Shown here piece by piece: positions 36,831 to 48,609 of a stretch of DNA of 64,000 nt (positions are counted from its first letter, which is position 1; each line of letters begins with the position of its first letter). Made by a program: the position numbers and the translations under genes. The notes below the pieces were generated by a model. It was given only the letters and a program-made list of their open reading frames with translations, was not told the origin of the DNA and did no database searches. The stretch lies in contig JANQPH010000011.1 in the NCBI GenBank assembly GCA_028285405.1, forward strand, positions 62,001 through 126,000. The letters are read 5' to 3'. This DNA comes from Thermoleophilia bacterium. GTDB taxonomy: Bacteria; Actinomycetota; Thermoleophilia; Miltoncostaeales; Miltoncostaeaceae.

Positions 36831-36845
36831 GTCGCTGTCGCTAAC
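36831..36845 (-). promoter_or_regulatory. Possible auxiliary operator half-site D
   Basis: On the minus strand it reads GTTAGCGACAGCGAC. The left half matches the operator and the right half is degenerate. It lies about 74 bp (seven turns) upstream of B1 and has no -35/-10 of its own. It may help looping, or it may be chance. Confidence 0.3.
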
Positions 36846-36992
36846 CCGTCGTACGGGGCAGCGGGGTGTCGTTCGACGCGGAGCGCCCTGCGACGCCAGC
36901 GTCTCGAGCGCAATCGACCGCCCGGATTGCGGGTGGTGGCCGCCCAGGTACACGCGCGAGGCCGATTGCCTCGTCAGGCACGGGCCTCCGCA

Positions 36993-37018
36993 GCCCGGCC
37001 CCTGAAAGGGGGCGGGCC
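36993..37018 (-). terminator. Hairpin after the XRE-cupin regulator gene
   Basis: GCCCGGCCCC pairs with GGGGGCGGGC, with one bulged base, around a short GAAA-containing loop. It lies about 25 bases after the regulator's stop codon, so it probably insulates the regulator from promoter B downstream. Confidence 0.5.
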
Positions 37019-37043
37019 GAAGCCGGTCAGTCGGTCGGCAGCC

Positions 37044-37838
37044 TCAGCTGTTGCCGTCGCCCGGCGGCAAGCCCGGGACGGGCCCGTCCCCCGGGTCGCG
37101 GATCCCCAGCGTCGACAGATCGTCCCGGAGGATCACCGTGATCGCCCTGGTTTCGGTGTCGGTCTGGTTCACGTACCGGTGGGGTATCGAGGACGGGAAC
37201 GCGATCGAGTCGTCGACCTCGAGGTCGTAGCGCTCGAAGCCAACCGAGATCGTCATGGTCCCCTTGGTCACGAGCACGAGCTCGACGCCCGGGTGACGGT
37301 AGGACTGGCCGGCCGACTCGGCTCCGGGCGCATAGACGAGCTCGAGGAACTCGACGCCCTCGAGCGCCGTTGGCGTGAGCCGCTCCCACCGCACGCCCCC
37401 CTGCACGTCGAGAGACGCCCGCTCCCCGGCGCGAACCACGTACGGCTCGCGAGACTCGTGACTGGACCAGCCCGTTGCCGAGCCGGCCTCTTGTGGGGCA
37501 CGTAGCGCAACGGCGTGATCGGTCAGCTCGCCCGGAGGCTTGGATCGCGGCATGCCGCGCGGTGGCGGCTCGCTCGGGGCGCCGGCGTCCGCCGCCGGTG
37601 CCTCGGCGTCCACGAAGAAGCTGTCGACGGGAACCTCGAGCGCGCTCGAGATCGCGAACAGCGTTCCGACGGATGGCCGCGAGTTCCCGCGCTCGATCTG
37701 ACTGATCAGACTCGACGAGACGCCGGCGCTGCGGGCGAGCTCTGAGACGCGCATGTTCTGTGACGCGCGGAGTGTGGCGAGACGCTTCCCGATGCGCTCG
37801 GCAGCGGCCGCCGCCGACGCCCGGGCATCGACGGTCAT
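37044..37838 (-). CDS. XRE-family transcriptional regulator with C-terminal cupin
   Basis: 264 residues. An N-terminal helix-turn-helix of the XRE type (about 15-72; LRASQNMRVSELARSAGVSS with LISQIERGNSRPS) is joined by a Pro/Ala-rich linker to a cupin_2 domain (about 190-250). The cupin has the expected GVELVLVTKGTMTI and DSIAFPSSIPHRYVN strands. Such proteins sense a small molecule in the cupin pocket and repress, or sometimes activate, catabolic genes. It lies between promoters B and C and is the natural candidate to bind the paired GTTAG operators. AGGA 6 bases before ATG 37838 decides the start. Confidence 0.92.
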   Translation of the reverse strand: MTVDARASAAAAAERIGKRLATLRASQNMRVSELARSAGVSSSLISQIERGNSRPSVGTLFAISSALEVPVDSFFVDAEAPAADAGAPSEPPPRGMPRSKPPGELTDHAVALRAPQEAGSATGWSSHESREPYVVRAGERASLDVQGGVRWERLTPTALEGVEFLELVYAPGAESAGQSYRHPGVELVLVTKGTMTISVGFERYDLEVDDSIAFPSSIPHRYVNQTDTETRAITVILRDDLSTLGIRDPGDGPVPGLPPGDGNS

Positions 37839-37924
37839 CTTTCGTCCTGCTTCGCCCAATTCACGGCCGGGAGGTTAGCACCAGAGGCGGGCGGACGCGG
37901 CTCGGGGCCATTCCGTAACCATTA

Positions 37925-37953
37925 TTGACGGTAGGGCCCGTATCGGTTAGTGT
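37925..37953 (+). promoter_or_regulatory. Promoter C, driving the second ABC importer operon
   Basis: TTGACG (37925-37930), a 17-base spacer and TAGTGT (37948-37953). It has the same geometry as promoters A and B. The leader to the permease ATG at 38202 is about 240 bases, similar in length to that of promoter B. In-frame starts exist inside the leader (for example ATG 38025), but only 38202 has a strong ribosome-binding site (GAGGAGGGGG). Confidence 0.8.
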
Positions 37954-37960
37954 TGCTAAC
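37946..37960 (+). promoter_or_regulatory. Regulon operator C1 (GTTAGTGTTGCTAAC)
   Basis: A near-perfect palindrome with GTTAG and CTAAC arms. It starts 2 bases before the -10 and overlaps it fully. Confidence 0.8.
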
Positions 37961-37966
37961 GACACA

Positions 37967-37981
37967 GTTAGCCTAGCTCGC
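37967..37981 (+). promoter_or_regulatory. Regulon operator C2 (GTTAGCCTAGCTCGC)
   Basis: The second copy, 21 bp centre to centre from C1, with an intact left arm and a partly degenerate right arm. Confidence 0.7.
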
Positions 37982-38201
37982 GATCCACAGATGGTACGAC
38001 CACTGACCTTCACCCGGCGACACGATGGCGGAGCTCGACCGAGCGTTCGGCGAGCCGATGCGCCGAGCCGTCCGGTCCGCGCTCGCGCAACCGAGGTGGC
38101 TGAGGGCATGGGTCGTGGTCGGGGATGGCGTTCCCGCGGGGACGTGTCGACCGAGCCCAGGCAGACGACTGACGCCGAACATACGAGGAGGGGGCGCTGA
38201 C

Positions 38202-39242
38202 ATGACGGCGATCCGCCGACTACCGAGCCTCCCCCGAGTCAGCACCGAGCAGCTGTGGTCCGCGCTCGGGCTGCCAGCGGTGACGCTCGCGATGGTCCTC
38301 TACTTCGCGAGCCAGAGCCCGAACTTCCTCACCGTCGGCAATGCCCAGAACCTTGGCCGGAACATGGCGGCCCTCGCCGTTCTGGCCATCGGGCAGGCCT
38401 TTGTGATCGTCCTCGGGGAGATCGACATCTCACAGGGGGCCATCGTCGGGCTCGCAACCATCATGGCGGCGCTCGCGATGCAGGACGTCGGCGCGATCGG
38501 CATGCTCGCCGCGCCGCTCATCGGGCTGACGGTTGGGCTCGTGAACGGCCTGCTCGTCGCGTCCTTCTTCGTCCACTCCGTGATCATCACGATCGGAACC
38601 CTCACGACCGTGCGCGGCATCGCGTTCGAGCTCTCAGGGGGTCAACCTGTCACCGGGGACTTCTCCGAGGCGTTCACGTGGATCGGGACCGGCTTCGTGG
38701 GCCCGTTCCCGGCGCCCTTCGTGATCGCCCTCGGCGTCTGCGTCATCGCGATCCTGGTCGTGCGCTTCACCCGCTTCGGGCCATGGCTGTACGCGACCGG
38801 CGGCAACGAGGAGGCCTCTCGGCTCGCGGGCCTACCCGTCACGAGGCTGAAGATCGCCGCCTTCGGGATCTCCGGGCTCATGGCTGGAATCGCCGGGCTC
38901 ATTCTCGCGGCTCGCATCGAATCCGGGCAGCCGAACCTCGGCGCGGGCCTCGAGCTGCAGGCAATCGCGGCTGCGGTGATCGGCGGGATGGCGCTCGCGG
39001 GTGGGCGGGGTGCGCTCGCCGGGGTGCTGTTGGGCGTCGTCGTGCTGACGGTCCTTCAGAACGGCCTCGACATCACCAACGTCTCGTCCTTCACCCAGCA
39101 GATCATCAGCGGGTTGATCATCATCCTCGCCGTCGTCGTGGATCAGCTCCGTGGCGGCGGTGTGCTTGCTCGCTGGCGGCGCCGGCCCGGCAGGGCCCGC
39201 GTGCCGACAGGCCCGACCACCGGCCCGGCCGACAAGAAGTGA
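38202..39242 (+). CDS. Sugar-type ABC importer permease (RbsC-like), system 2
   Basis: 346 residues with about ten spans. VIVLGEIDISQGAIVGLATI, VVSFFVHSVIIT-like (ASFFVHSVIITIGTLTTVRGI), ATGGNEEASRLAGLPV and LQAIAAAVIGGMALAGGRG are hallmark blocks of the ribose/galactose/AI-2 permeases. The C-terminus is basic and cytoplasmic. GAGGAGGGGG precedes ATG 38202. First gene of the rightward operon under promoter C. Similar in blocks to the system 1 permease but clearly diverged, so the two importers were probably not made by a recent duplication. Confidence 0.92.
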   Translation: MTAIRRLPSLPRVSTEQLWSALGLPAVTLAMVLYFASQSPNFLTVGNAQNLGRNMAALAVLAIGQAFVIVLGEIDISQGAIVGLATIMAALAMQDVGAIGMLAAPLIGLTVGLVNGLLVASFFVHSVIITIGTLTTVRGIAFELSGGQPVTGDFSEAFTWIGTGFVGPFPAPFVIALGVCVIAILVVRFTRFGPWLYATGGNEEASRLAGLPVTRLKIAAFGISGLMAGIAGLILAARIESGQPNLGAGLELQAIAAAVIGGMALAGGRGALAGVLLGVVVLTVLQNGLDITNVSSFTQQIISGLIIILAVVVDQLRGGGVLARWRRRPGRARVPTGPTTGPADKK

Positions 39243-40795
39243 GCACGGTGGGCGCTCCGGCACTCTCGGCGATCGGGCTGAGCAAACGCTTCGGGGCGTC
39301 GATCGCGCTCGCCGACGTCTCGCTCGAGATCCTGCCGGGCGAGGTCCACGGCCTCGTCGGCGAGAACGGCGCGGGCAAGTCGACGCTCGTGAAGATCCTC
39401 TCGGGTGCCCACCCGCCCGACGAGGGGCACGTCGAGGTCGGCGGCAGGCGGGCACGGCTCGGCTCTCCGCAGGCGTCCCTGCGCTCCGGGATCAGCACGA
39501 TCTACCAGGAGCTCACGCTCGCGCCGGACATGACCGTGGCCGAGAACGTCGCGCTCGGCCGAGAGCCGCTCGGTGGCCGACTCGTCCTGCGCAGAGGCAA
39601 GCGCCGTTCGAGCACTGCCGAAGCCCTGGCGTCGATCGGCGCCCAGGAGATCAGCCCGGCGTCGCGCGTTCGCTCGCTTGGGATCGCCCCCCAGCAGATG
39701 GTCGAGATCGCGAAGGCCGTGTCGCGCCGAGGAACGCATGTGCTCGTCATGGACGAGCCAACCGCCGCCCTGTCCGGTGGGGAGGTCGAGCTGCTGCTCG
39801 ACGTCGTCCGGAGGCTCCGTCGCCAGGGTCTGGGGATCCTCTACATCACGCATCGGCTCGAGGAGGTTCGGGCCGTGGGCGACCGGGTGACGGTGATGCG
39901 AGACGGCCAGGTCGTCTCGACCCACGAGGTTGCCCAGGTCACGCAGGACGAGATCGTCGCCGACATGGTCGGTCGCCAGATCACCGAGTTCTTCCCTCCG
40001 CGGGACGTCGAGGTCGAGGAGCACGTCGCGATCGCGTGTGACGAGGTCCGGGTGGATCCGCACTCGCCGCCCGTCTCGTTCGGCGTCCGCCGCGGCGAGG
40101 TCGTCGGGCTCTTCGGGGTCATGGGCGCCGGGCGAACGGAGCTCCTGCGCTGCATCGCGGGGATCGACCGCGCCTCCGCAGGAGACATCCGGATGAACGG
40201 CAAGTCCGTGCGGGCCCGTGGCGCGGGGCCCTCGCTCCGGCGCGGCCTCGGCATGGTCACCGAAGACCGCAAGCGCCAGGGAATCGTCCCCCTCCGCTCT
40301 GTGGCGGACAACCTCGCGCTCAGCGTGATGGAGACCGTCAGCGTCGGTGGGGTCTTGTACTCACGTCGCCGACGCGACCGACTCGCGGCCGAGCTCATCG
40401 AGCAGCTCAGCGTCAAGACCGAGTCGACTCGGGCGCCGATCTCGTCGCTCTCGGGCGGCAACCAGCAAAAGTGCCTGATCGGGCGCCTCCTGGCCGCCAC
40501 ACCCCAGGTGCTCGTCCTCGACGAGCCGACGCGAGGTGTGGATGTCGGCGCGAAGACCGAGATCTACGAGATCGTCAACGAGCTCAGCGCCAGCGGTCAC
40601 AGCATCCTCTTGGCCACCTCGGATCTCCCGGAGGCCTACGGGATGTGCGACCGGGTGCTCGTGATGCGAAGCGGCGCGATCGTCGCCGAGCGGGTTCCGG
40701 CCGACACCACGACGAACGAGCTCTTGGCGCTCGCAGTTGGCGCCACAGAGCCCCCCTCTTCGCGCGAGGGAGCGGATGCGGTCCCTCTTGCGTGA
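39239..40795 (+). CDS. Sugar-type ABC importer ATP-binding protein (RbsA/MglA-like), system 2
   Basis: 518 residues with two nucleotide-binding domains. Domain 1 has Walker A GENGAGKST and Walker B VLVMDEPTAALS. Domain 2 has the family's degenerate Walker A (GVMGAGRTELL), the signature LSGGNQQK and LVLDEPTRGVDVG. GTG 39239 overlaps the permease stop (GTGA). It powers uptake through the permease just upstream. Confidence 0.93.
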   Translation: MSTVGAPALSAIGLSKRFGASIALADVSLEILPGEVHGLVGENGAGKSTLVKILSGAHPPDEGHVEVGGRRARLGSPQASLRSGISTIYQELTLAPDMTVAENVALGREPLGGRLVLRRGKRRSSTAEALASIGAQEISPASRVRSLGIAPQQMVEIAKAVSRRGTHVLVMDEPTAALSGGEVELLLDVVRRLRRQGLGILYITHRLEEVRAVGDRVTVMRDGQVVSTHEVAQVTQDEIVADMVGRQITEFFPPRDVEVEEHVAIACDEVRVDPHSPPVSFGVRRGEVVGLFGVMGAGRTELLRCIAGIDRASAGDIRMNGKSVRARGAGPSLRRGLGMVTEDRKRQGIVPLRSVADNLALSVMETVSVGGVLYSRRRRDRLAAELIEQLSVKTESTRAPISSLSGGNQQKCLIGRLLAATPQVLVLDEPTRGVDVGAKTEIYEIVNELSASGHSILLATSDLPEAYGMCDRVLVMRSGAIVAERVPADTTTNELLALAVGATEPPSSREGADAVPLA

Positions 40796-40900
40796 GTCCC
40801 GCTCGCAACCTGCCAATCGGGCGTCGCGACGCGCGACGCGTATCCCCGTGCGCCATCTCGCTGGCCACCTCGGGAGGGCAAGCATGAAAGGACAAGCACC

Positions 40901-41983
40901 ATGAAGCACGCACGAACGACGACCCGGCTCGTCGCGATCGGGGCCGCCGCCCTTGCCACGCTCGCCCTCGCGGCGTGCGGCGGCTCGGACGACAGCGGAT
41001 CATCCGACGTCGACCTGAGCGAGTTCGAGCCCTCCGCCGAGGTGGAGCGGGGGGTCTCGCAAGAGACGTTCGGCGACGTGGAGGCCGAGGGCGACTACTC
41101 GCTCGCGGCGACCCTCCCGTGGCTCGGAGACCCGTTCTGGGTCGGCGTCGCCTACGGCATCGAGAGCCGTGCGGAAGAGCTCGGCGTCGACATGAACCTG
41201 CTGGCAGCAAACGGCTACGGCGACACCACCAACCAGCTGAACCACTTCGACACCTTCGACACTCAGGGTGTCGACGGTGTTGTGGTCGGGGCGGTCGACA
41301 ATCAGGCGGTAGCTCCGCGAATCAACCAGCTGTGGGAGTCGGGTACACCCATCGCCTACGCAACCGTTCTCGCGGACTCGGATCGGAAGATGGGCGTCTA
41401 CACCGACGACGCGCTCGCGGGCGAGGCCCAGGCGGAGTACATCGCCGCCCAGGACCCCGACGCGAAGGTCGTGATGTTCTGCGGACCGCCGGGGGTCATC
41501 TGGCCGAAGCTCCGGTGCGACGCCTTCAAGGAGACGTTGGCCGAGAAGGCGCCGAACGCGGAGGTGGTCACCGAGAAGTACCACCAGATGGACCGTGCCG
41601 TGGTCGCCGAGATCATGGGCAACACCCTCCAGGCATTTCCCGACGCGACCTGGGTCTACAACAACACGGACCTGCAGGCCAAGGGCGTCGTCGATGCGCT
41701 TCGGGCCGAGGGGAAGGAGCCCGGCGAGGTCAAGGTCACGAACCTGACGATGAGCGAGGAGCTCGTCGACATCTTCCAGGACGGGTGGATCGAGTTCGCC
41801 GTCGCCGAGCGGCCGGTGCTCCAGGGCCGGCTGGCCGTCGATCAGCTGGTCCGCTCGCTGAACGGTGAGACCGACTTCCCTGGCACCTGGCAGATCGAGA
41901 TGCCCGGCTTCTCCGACATCGAGGAGTTCGATCAGGCCGAGGCGGACCTGAACTACGCACCCGGCGACTTCGACCCCAGCTGA
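40901..41983 (+). CDS. Sugar-type ABC importer substrate-binding lipoprotein, system 2
   Basis: 360 residues. The lipobox LALAACG gives a lipid anchor. The mature domain is a type I periplasmic binding fold with LAATLPWLGDPFWVGVAYG at the ligand cleft. NQLNHFDTFDTQGVDGVVVGAVD and WVYNNTDLQAKGVVDALRAEG follow, resembling the TorT/ribose-type binding proteins. AAAGGA lies upstream of the ATG. It differs strongly from the binding protein of system 1, so the two importers probably bring in different ligands. Confidence 0.92.
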   Translation: MKHARTTTRLVAIGAAALATLALAACGGSDDSGSSDVDLSEFEPSAEVERGVSQETFGDVEAEGDYSLAATLPWLGDPFWVGVAYGIESRAEELGVDMNLLAANGYGDTTNQLNHFDTFDTQGVDGVVVGAVDNQAVAPRINQLWESGTPIAYATVLADSDRKMGVYTDDALAGEAQAEYIAAQDPDAKVVMFCGPPGVIWPKLRCDAFKETLAEKAPNAEVVTEKYHQMDRAVVAEIMGNTLQAFPDATWVYNNTDLQAKGVVDALRAEGKEPGEVKVTNLTMSEELVDIFQDGWIEFAVAERPVLQGRLAVDQLVRSLNGETDFPGTWQIEMPGFSDIEEFDQAEADLNYAPGDFDPS

Positions 41984-42008
41984 TCGAGGGGTTGGATCGT
42001 CCAACCGT

Positions 42009-42042
42009 CACGGGCCCGGGTGGGTGCACGCCTGGGCCCGTG
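42009..42042. terminator. Strong hairpin between the convergent ABC and lipoprotein genes
   Basis: A 12-bp stem (CACGGGCCCGGG with CCTGGGCCCGTG, one G-T pair) closes a 10-base loop 25 bases after the binding-protein stop. It could serve both convergent transcripts. Confidence 0.7.
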
Positions 42043-42150
42043 GCTCGTCCTGGGCTCGTCCTCGCTGCGGACGGGTCCGCCGCCCTCATGGCAACGAGGT
42101 CGAGCCCGCAGATGCGAACACGCCCCGTCGCGGGGAGCCCGGCTGAGGCC

Positions 42151-43089
42151 CTACGGGGTCTGGCCGGAGACCCGCTCGAACTCCTGCGCCGCCTCCCGGA
42201 GCGCCGGCACCGTCGCGGCGACCGCTCCGAGGTCCCCGTCGGCGACCGCCTCGGACAGGTCCGCGAGCGGTCCCGACAGCTGCTCTCCCGCGGCGACGTA
42301 CCCCGACCGTTGCTCCTCGAGCTGCGGGTCGTCGAGCGTGTAGCTGGCCATGGAGTCCATGGCGGCCTCGAACTCGTCGACGCTCGCCTGCACCGCTCCG
42401 GCCTGCGCCTGCAGCTCGGCAGGGCTGTCGGCGCCAGTGAAGATCGCGCCGATCTGGTTGAGCGCGCTCGATGCGGCCGAGACGTCCAGCAGGTACTGGC
42501 CGGCCGCGCTCGCGGTGGTGTTGGTCGGCTGCGTGCCTGGATCCCCGAGCGTGTCGTCGGGTGCGGTCGCGGTCGTCGTCGTCGTGCCGTCGTCGTCGCC
42601 GTCCTCGTCGACACCGCACACCGCGAGGCCGATCTCCTCGGCGATCTCCGCGTTCTCTTCGTCGATGTTCCCGCCGCGCTCGCTGATGTCGTTGGCGACG
42701 GTGAGCGGGTCCTCGCCGTCGTCGATGCGCTCGATCGCCTCGCTGACCAGCTCGGCCGCCTCGTCGTTGTTGGCGCGCGCCTGCGCCTCGAGGTCGGCGA
42801 TCTCGGGCGGGACCGGGAGCGCCCTGAGCTCCTCGGTCTGGGCCTCGCCGAGCTCGAGCGTCCGGGCCAGGAAGTCGCGGAGCTCGTCGGGGTTCGTCGG
42901 GACGGCGACCGCCGCGAACTGCTCGTCGTAGCGGGCGCAGATCGCATCCGCCTGCGCGATGTACTCCGCGAGGGTGATGCTGTCGTCCCCGCTGTCACCG
43001 TTGTCGTCTCCGCCGCCACAGGCGGCGGCGATGGCGATCGCCCCGACCACGATCACTCCGGCGATGCTCTTGCGGGGGATCCTCATCAT
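42151..43089 (-). CDS. Lipoprotein of unknown function, helical
   Basis: 312 residues. A lipobox (IAAACG) and a Gly/Asp-rich linker lead to two helical domains. The first (about 38-160) holds two cysteines, AICARYDEQF and AVCGVDEDG, that could be linked. A Thr-rich linker leads to the second domain (about 190-310), a three-helix-like bundle with regular LxxA/A spacing. No family is recognised. GGAG 7 bases upstream supports ATG 43089. Confidence 0.82.
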   Translation of the reverse strand: MMRIPRKSIAGVIVVGAIAIAAACGGGDDNGDSGDDSITLAEYIAQADAICARYDEQFAAVAVPTNPDELRDFLARTLELGEAQTEELRALPVPPEIADLEAQARANNDEAAELVSEAIERIDDGEDPLTVANDISERGGNIDEENAEIAEEIGLAVCGVDEDGDDDGTTTTTATAPDDTLGDPGTQPTNTTASAAGQYLLDVSAASSALNQIGAIFTGADSPAELQAQAGAVQASVDEFEAAMDSMASYTLDDPQLEEQRSGYVAAGEQLSGPLADLSEAVADGDLGAVAATVPALREAAQEFERVSGQTP

Positions 43090-43199
43090 CGAGCTGCTCC
43101 AAGCCGAGGGGTCGAGAGACCGCGAAGCCTGCCAGACCGTCGGTTCTCCGGTTGTTGCGGTCCCCCCCGCCGGCGCCCCCGGGATGCAAGGCTTGGGGT

Positions 43200-45925
<2,726 letters not shown>

Positions 45926-45938
<13 letters not shown>

Positions 45939-47179
45939 CCGAGGTACGCGTTCCCGACTTGGGCGACTTCGCCGACGTTCCCGTGATCGAGGTGCTGGTC
46001 GAGCCCGGCCAGTCGGTCACCGAGGACGAGCCGCTGATCGTGCTCGAGTCCGACAAGGCCAGCATGGAGGTGCCGTCCCCCGCGGCCGGCGTCGTCGCCG
46101 ACCTGGTCGTCGCGGTCGGGGACGAGGTCTCGGAGGGTGACGTGATCGTCCGCATCTCGGCGGACGGCTCGAGCCCCGCACAGGAGGCCGCGATCGAGTC
46201 GGACACCTGGGCCGAGGAGGAGGAGCCGCGAGAGGAGCCCGAGGGGCCCGCCGCGGACGAGGAGGTCGCGGAGCCGGCGTCGGACGGCTATGCCGGGCCG
46301 GGCGCCCGCCGGCTGGCGCGCGAGCTCGACGTGCCGCTCGACGGCGTCGAGGGGACCGGCCGCAAGGGGCGCATCACCAAGGACGACGTGCGTGCCGCCG
46401 CCGGCTCCGGCTCGGCGCCGACCCCCGCGGCCGCACCCGCGCAGCCGGCGGGGCTGCCGCCGTGGCCCTCGGTCGACTTCGCCGCCTTCGGTCCGATCGA
46501 GCGGGCACAGCTGTCGCGGATCAAGCGGATCGCGGGGCCCAACCTCTCGCGCAACTGGGTGCAGATCCCGCACGTCACCCAGCACGACGACGCGGACGTG
46601 ACCGACCTCGAGGCGTTTCGCAAGGCGGTGAACGCCGAGCACAAGGGTGAGGGCGTCAAGCTGACGATGGTCTCGCTGCTGCTGAAGGCCTCAGCGGCTG
46701 CGCTCCGCCAGTTCCCCGAGTTCAACTCCTCGCTCGAGGGCGAGGAGCTCGTTCTGAAGCGCTACTACCACCTGGGCTTCGCCGTCGACACGCCCGACGG
46801 CCTCGTCGTGCCGGTGATCCGGGACGTCGATCAGAAGGGCCTGCTCGACATCGCCCGCGAGCTGGTCGAGCTGTCGGGCCGGGCGCGCGAGGGCAGGCTG
46901 CGCCGCGAGGACATCGAGGGCGGCACCTTCTCGATCTCGAGCCTCGGCGGGATCGGGGGCTCCTACTTCACGCCGATCATCAACGCTCCGGAGGTCGCGA
47001 TCCTGGGCGCGAGCCGGACCACGACGGCCCCGGTCTGGGACGGCGCCGAGTTCCGGCCCCGGCTCATGCTGCCGCTCTCGCTGTCGTACGACCACCGGGT
47101 GATCGACGGCGCCGCGGCGGCGCGCTTTGTGACCCACCTCGGGACTCTGCTGTCCGACCTGCGGCACGCGCTGCTGTGA
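45926..47179 (+). CDS. aceF: Pyruvate dehydrogenase E2 (dihydrolipoyl acetyltransferase)
   Basis: 417 residues. One lipoyl domain (1-80) carries the target Lys44 in ESDKASMEVP. An acidic Pro/Glu linker leads to the peripheral-subunit-binding domain (about 122-158: ARRLARELDVPLDGVEGTG). A Pro/Ala linker follows, then the catalytic domain with His390 and Asp394 in SYDHRVIDG. It passes the acetyl group to CoA and forms the core of the complex. A single lipoyl domain is the short form of E2. Confidence 0.95.
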
Positions 47180-48609
47180 GCACGGACGGATCTCCGGTCG
47201 ACCTCGCGGTCATCGGCGGAGGGCCCGGCGGCTACACCGCCGCCTTTCGCGCCGCCGACCTCGGTCTGTCCGTGGCGCTGGTCGAGCGCCACTCGAAGAT
47301 CGGCGGCGTCTGCCTGCACGTGGGCTGCATCCCGTCGAAGGCGCTGCTGCACGCGGCGAAGCTCCTGAGCGATGCGGAGGACGCGAGCGAGATCGGGATC
47401 GATTTCGGCCAGCCGAGCATCGACGTCGCGCGGCTGCGGGAGGCGACGAGCACGGTGGTCGGCCAGCTGGCGAACGGACTGGCGGGGCTGGCCAAGCGGC
47501 GCGGGGTTCAGATCATCCAGGGCGTCGCGCGGTTCGGGTCGCCCAACGAGCTGGCGATCGACGCGCCGGACGGGCACCGGACCCTCGCGTTCCGCAACGC
47601 GATCATCGCGGTCGGCTCCGAGCCCACCGAGCTCCCCGGGCTGCCGAACGACGAGCGGATCGTCTACTCGGAGGGTGCGCTCGCTCTGGGCGAGGTGCCC
47701 GAGCGGCTGCTCGTCATCGGCGGGGGGATCATCGGGCTCGAGATGGCGACGGTCTACGACGCCCTCGGCTCGACGGTCACGGTCGTCGAGGCCCTCGACC
47801 AGCTGATCCCCGGATGCGACTCGGATCAGGTCGTGCCCCTCGCGAAGCGCATCACCCGCCGCTATGGCGCGGTGCACCTGGGTACCCAGGTGGGCGCGAT
47901 CGAGGCGGGGGTCGAGGGGCTGGCGGTGGTCTACGAGGGCGGCGACGACCCGCCCCCGCCCGCGACCGTCGACGGCGTCCTGGTCGCGGTGGGGCGGCGC
48001 GCGAGCGGTGACCTGATCGGCGCCGAGCTCGCGGGGATCGAGGTTGGGGCGCGCGGAGTCATCCCGGTCGACGACCAGATGCGCACGAACGTGCCGCACG
48101 TCTTTGCGATCGGCGATGTCGTGGGCGACCCGATGCTCGCCCACAAGTCGAGCCGGCAGGGCATCGTGGCGGCCGAGGTGATCGCGGGGAAGGCGGCGTC
48201 CTTTGCGGGGCGGGTCGTCCCGTCCGTCGCCTACACCGACCCGGAGATCGCCTGGGCGGGGCTCACGGAGACCGAGGCGCAGGAGGCCGGCATCGAGTAC
48301 GAGGCATCGGCCGTGCCGTGGGCGGCGTCGGGTCGGGCCGTCCTGCAGGGGCGCGGCGAAGGCCGCACCAAGCTGCTGCTCGAGCCCGAGTCGCGCCGGA
48401 TCCTCGGCGCGGGGATCGTCGGAGTGCACGCCGGCGATCTGATCGCCGAGGCCGTGCACGCGATCGAGATGGGCTCCGACGCGGAGGACCTGGCCCTCAC
48501 CATCCACCCACACCCGACGCTCTCCGAGACGATCGGCATGGCCGCCGAGGCTGCAGAGGGGACGGTGACCGACCTCTACCTCGGGCGCCGAGCCCGCGCC
48601 GGCGGCTGA
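47176..48609 (+). CDS. lpdA: Dihydrolipoyl dehydrogenase (E3)
   Basis: 477 residues. FAD loop GGGPGGYTAAFRAADLG, redox cysteines 46 and 51 in GGVCLHVGCIPSK, NAD-binding GGGIIGLEMATVYDALG, the second FAD block VPHVFAIGDVVG and the C-terminal active-site HPHPTLSE are all present. It reoxidises the lipoyl group of E2 with NAD. The GTG start overlaps the E2 stop by 4 bases and its TGA is TGATG-coupled to the next gene. Confidence 0.95.
   Translation: MSTDGSPVDLAVIGGGPGGYTAAFRAADLGLSVALVERHSKIGGVCLHVGCIPSKALLHAAKLLSDAEDASEIGIDFGQPSIDVARLREATSTVVGQLANGLAGLAKRRGVQIIQGVARFGSPNELAIDAPDGHRTLAFRNAIIAVGSEPTELPGLPNDERIVYSEGALALGEVPERLLVIGGGIIGLEMATVYDALGSTVTVVEALDQLIPGCDSDQVVPLAKRITRRYGAVHLGTQVGAIEAGVEGLAVVYEGGDDPPPPATVDGVLVAVGRRASGDLIGAELAGIEVGARGVIPVDDQMRTNVPHVFAIGDVVGDPMLAHKSSRQGIVAAEVIAGKAASFAGRVVPSVAYTDPEIAWAGLTETEAQEAGIEYEASAVPWAASGRAVLQGRGEGRTKLLLEPESRRILGAGIVGVHAGDLIAEAVHAIEMGSDAEDLALTIHPHPTLSETIGMAAEAAEGTVTDLYLGRRARAGG

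Noticed and set aside
36807-37505. A 232-codon frame antisense to the XRE-cupin regulator
   Set aside because: It shadows the regulator's coding sequence and shows no family motif.
37874-37888. GTTAGC upstream of the XRE-cupin gene as an autoregulatory operator
   Set aside because: Only the first half matches; the rest departs from the six-site consensus and no -10/-35 pair is aligned with it.
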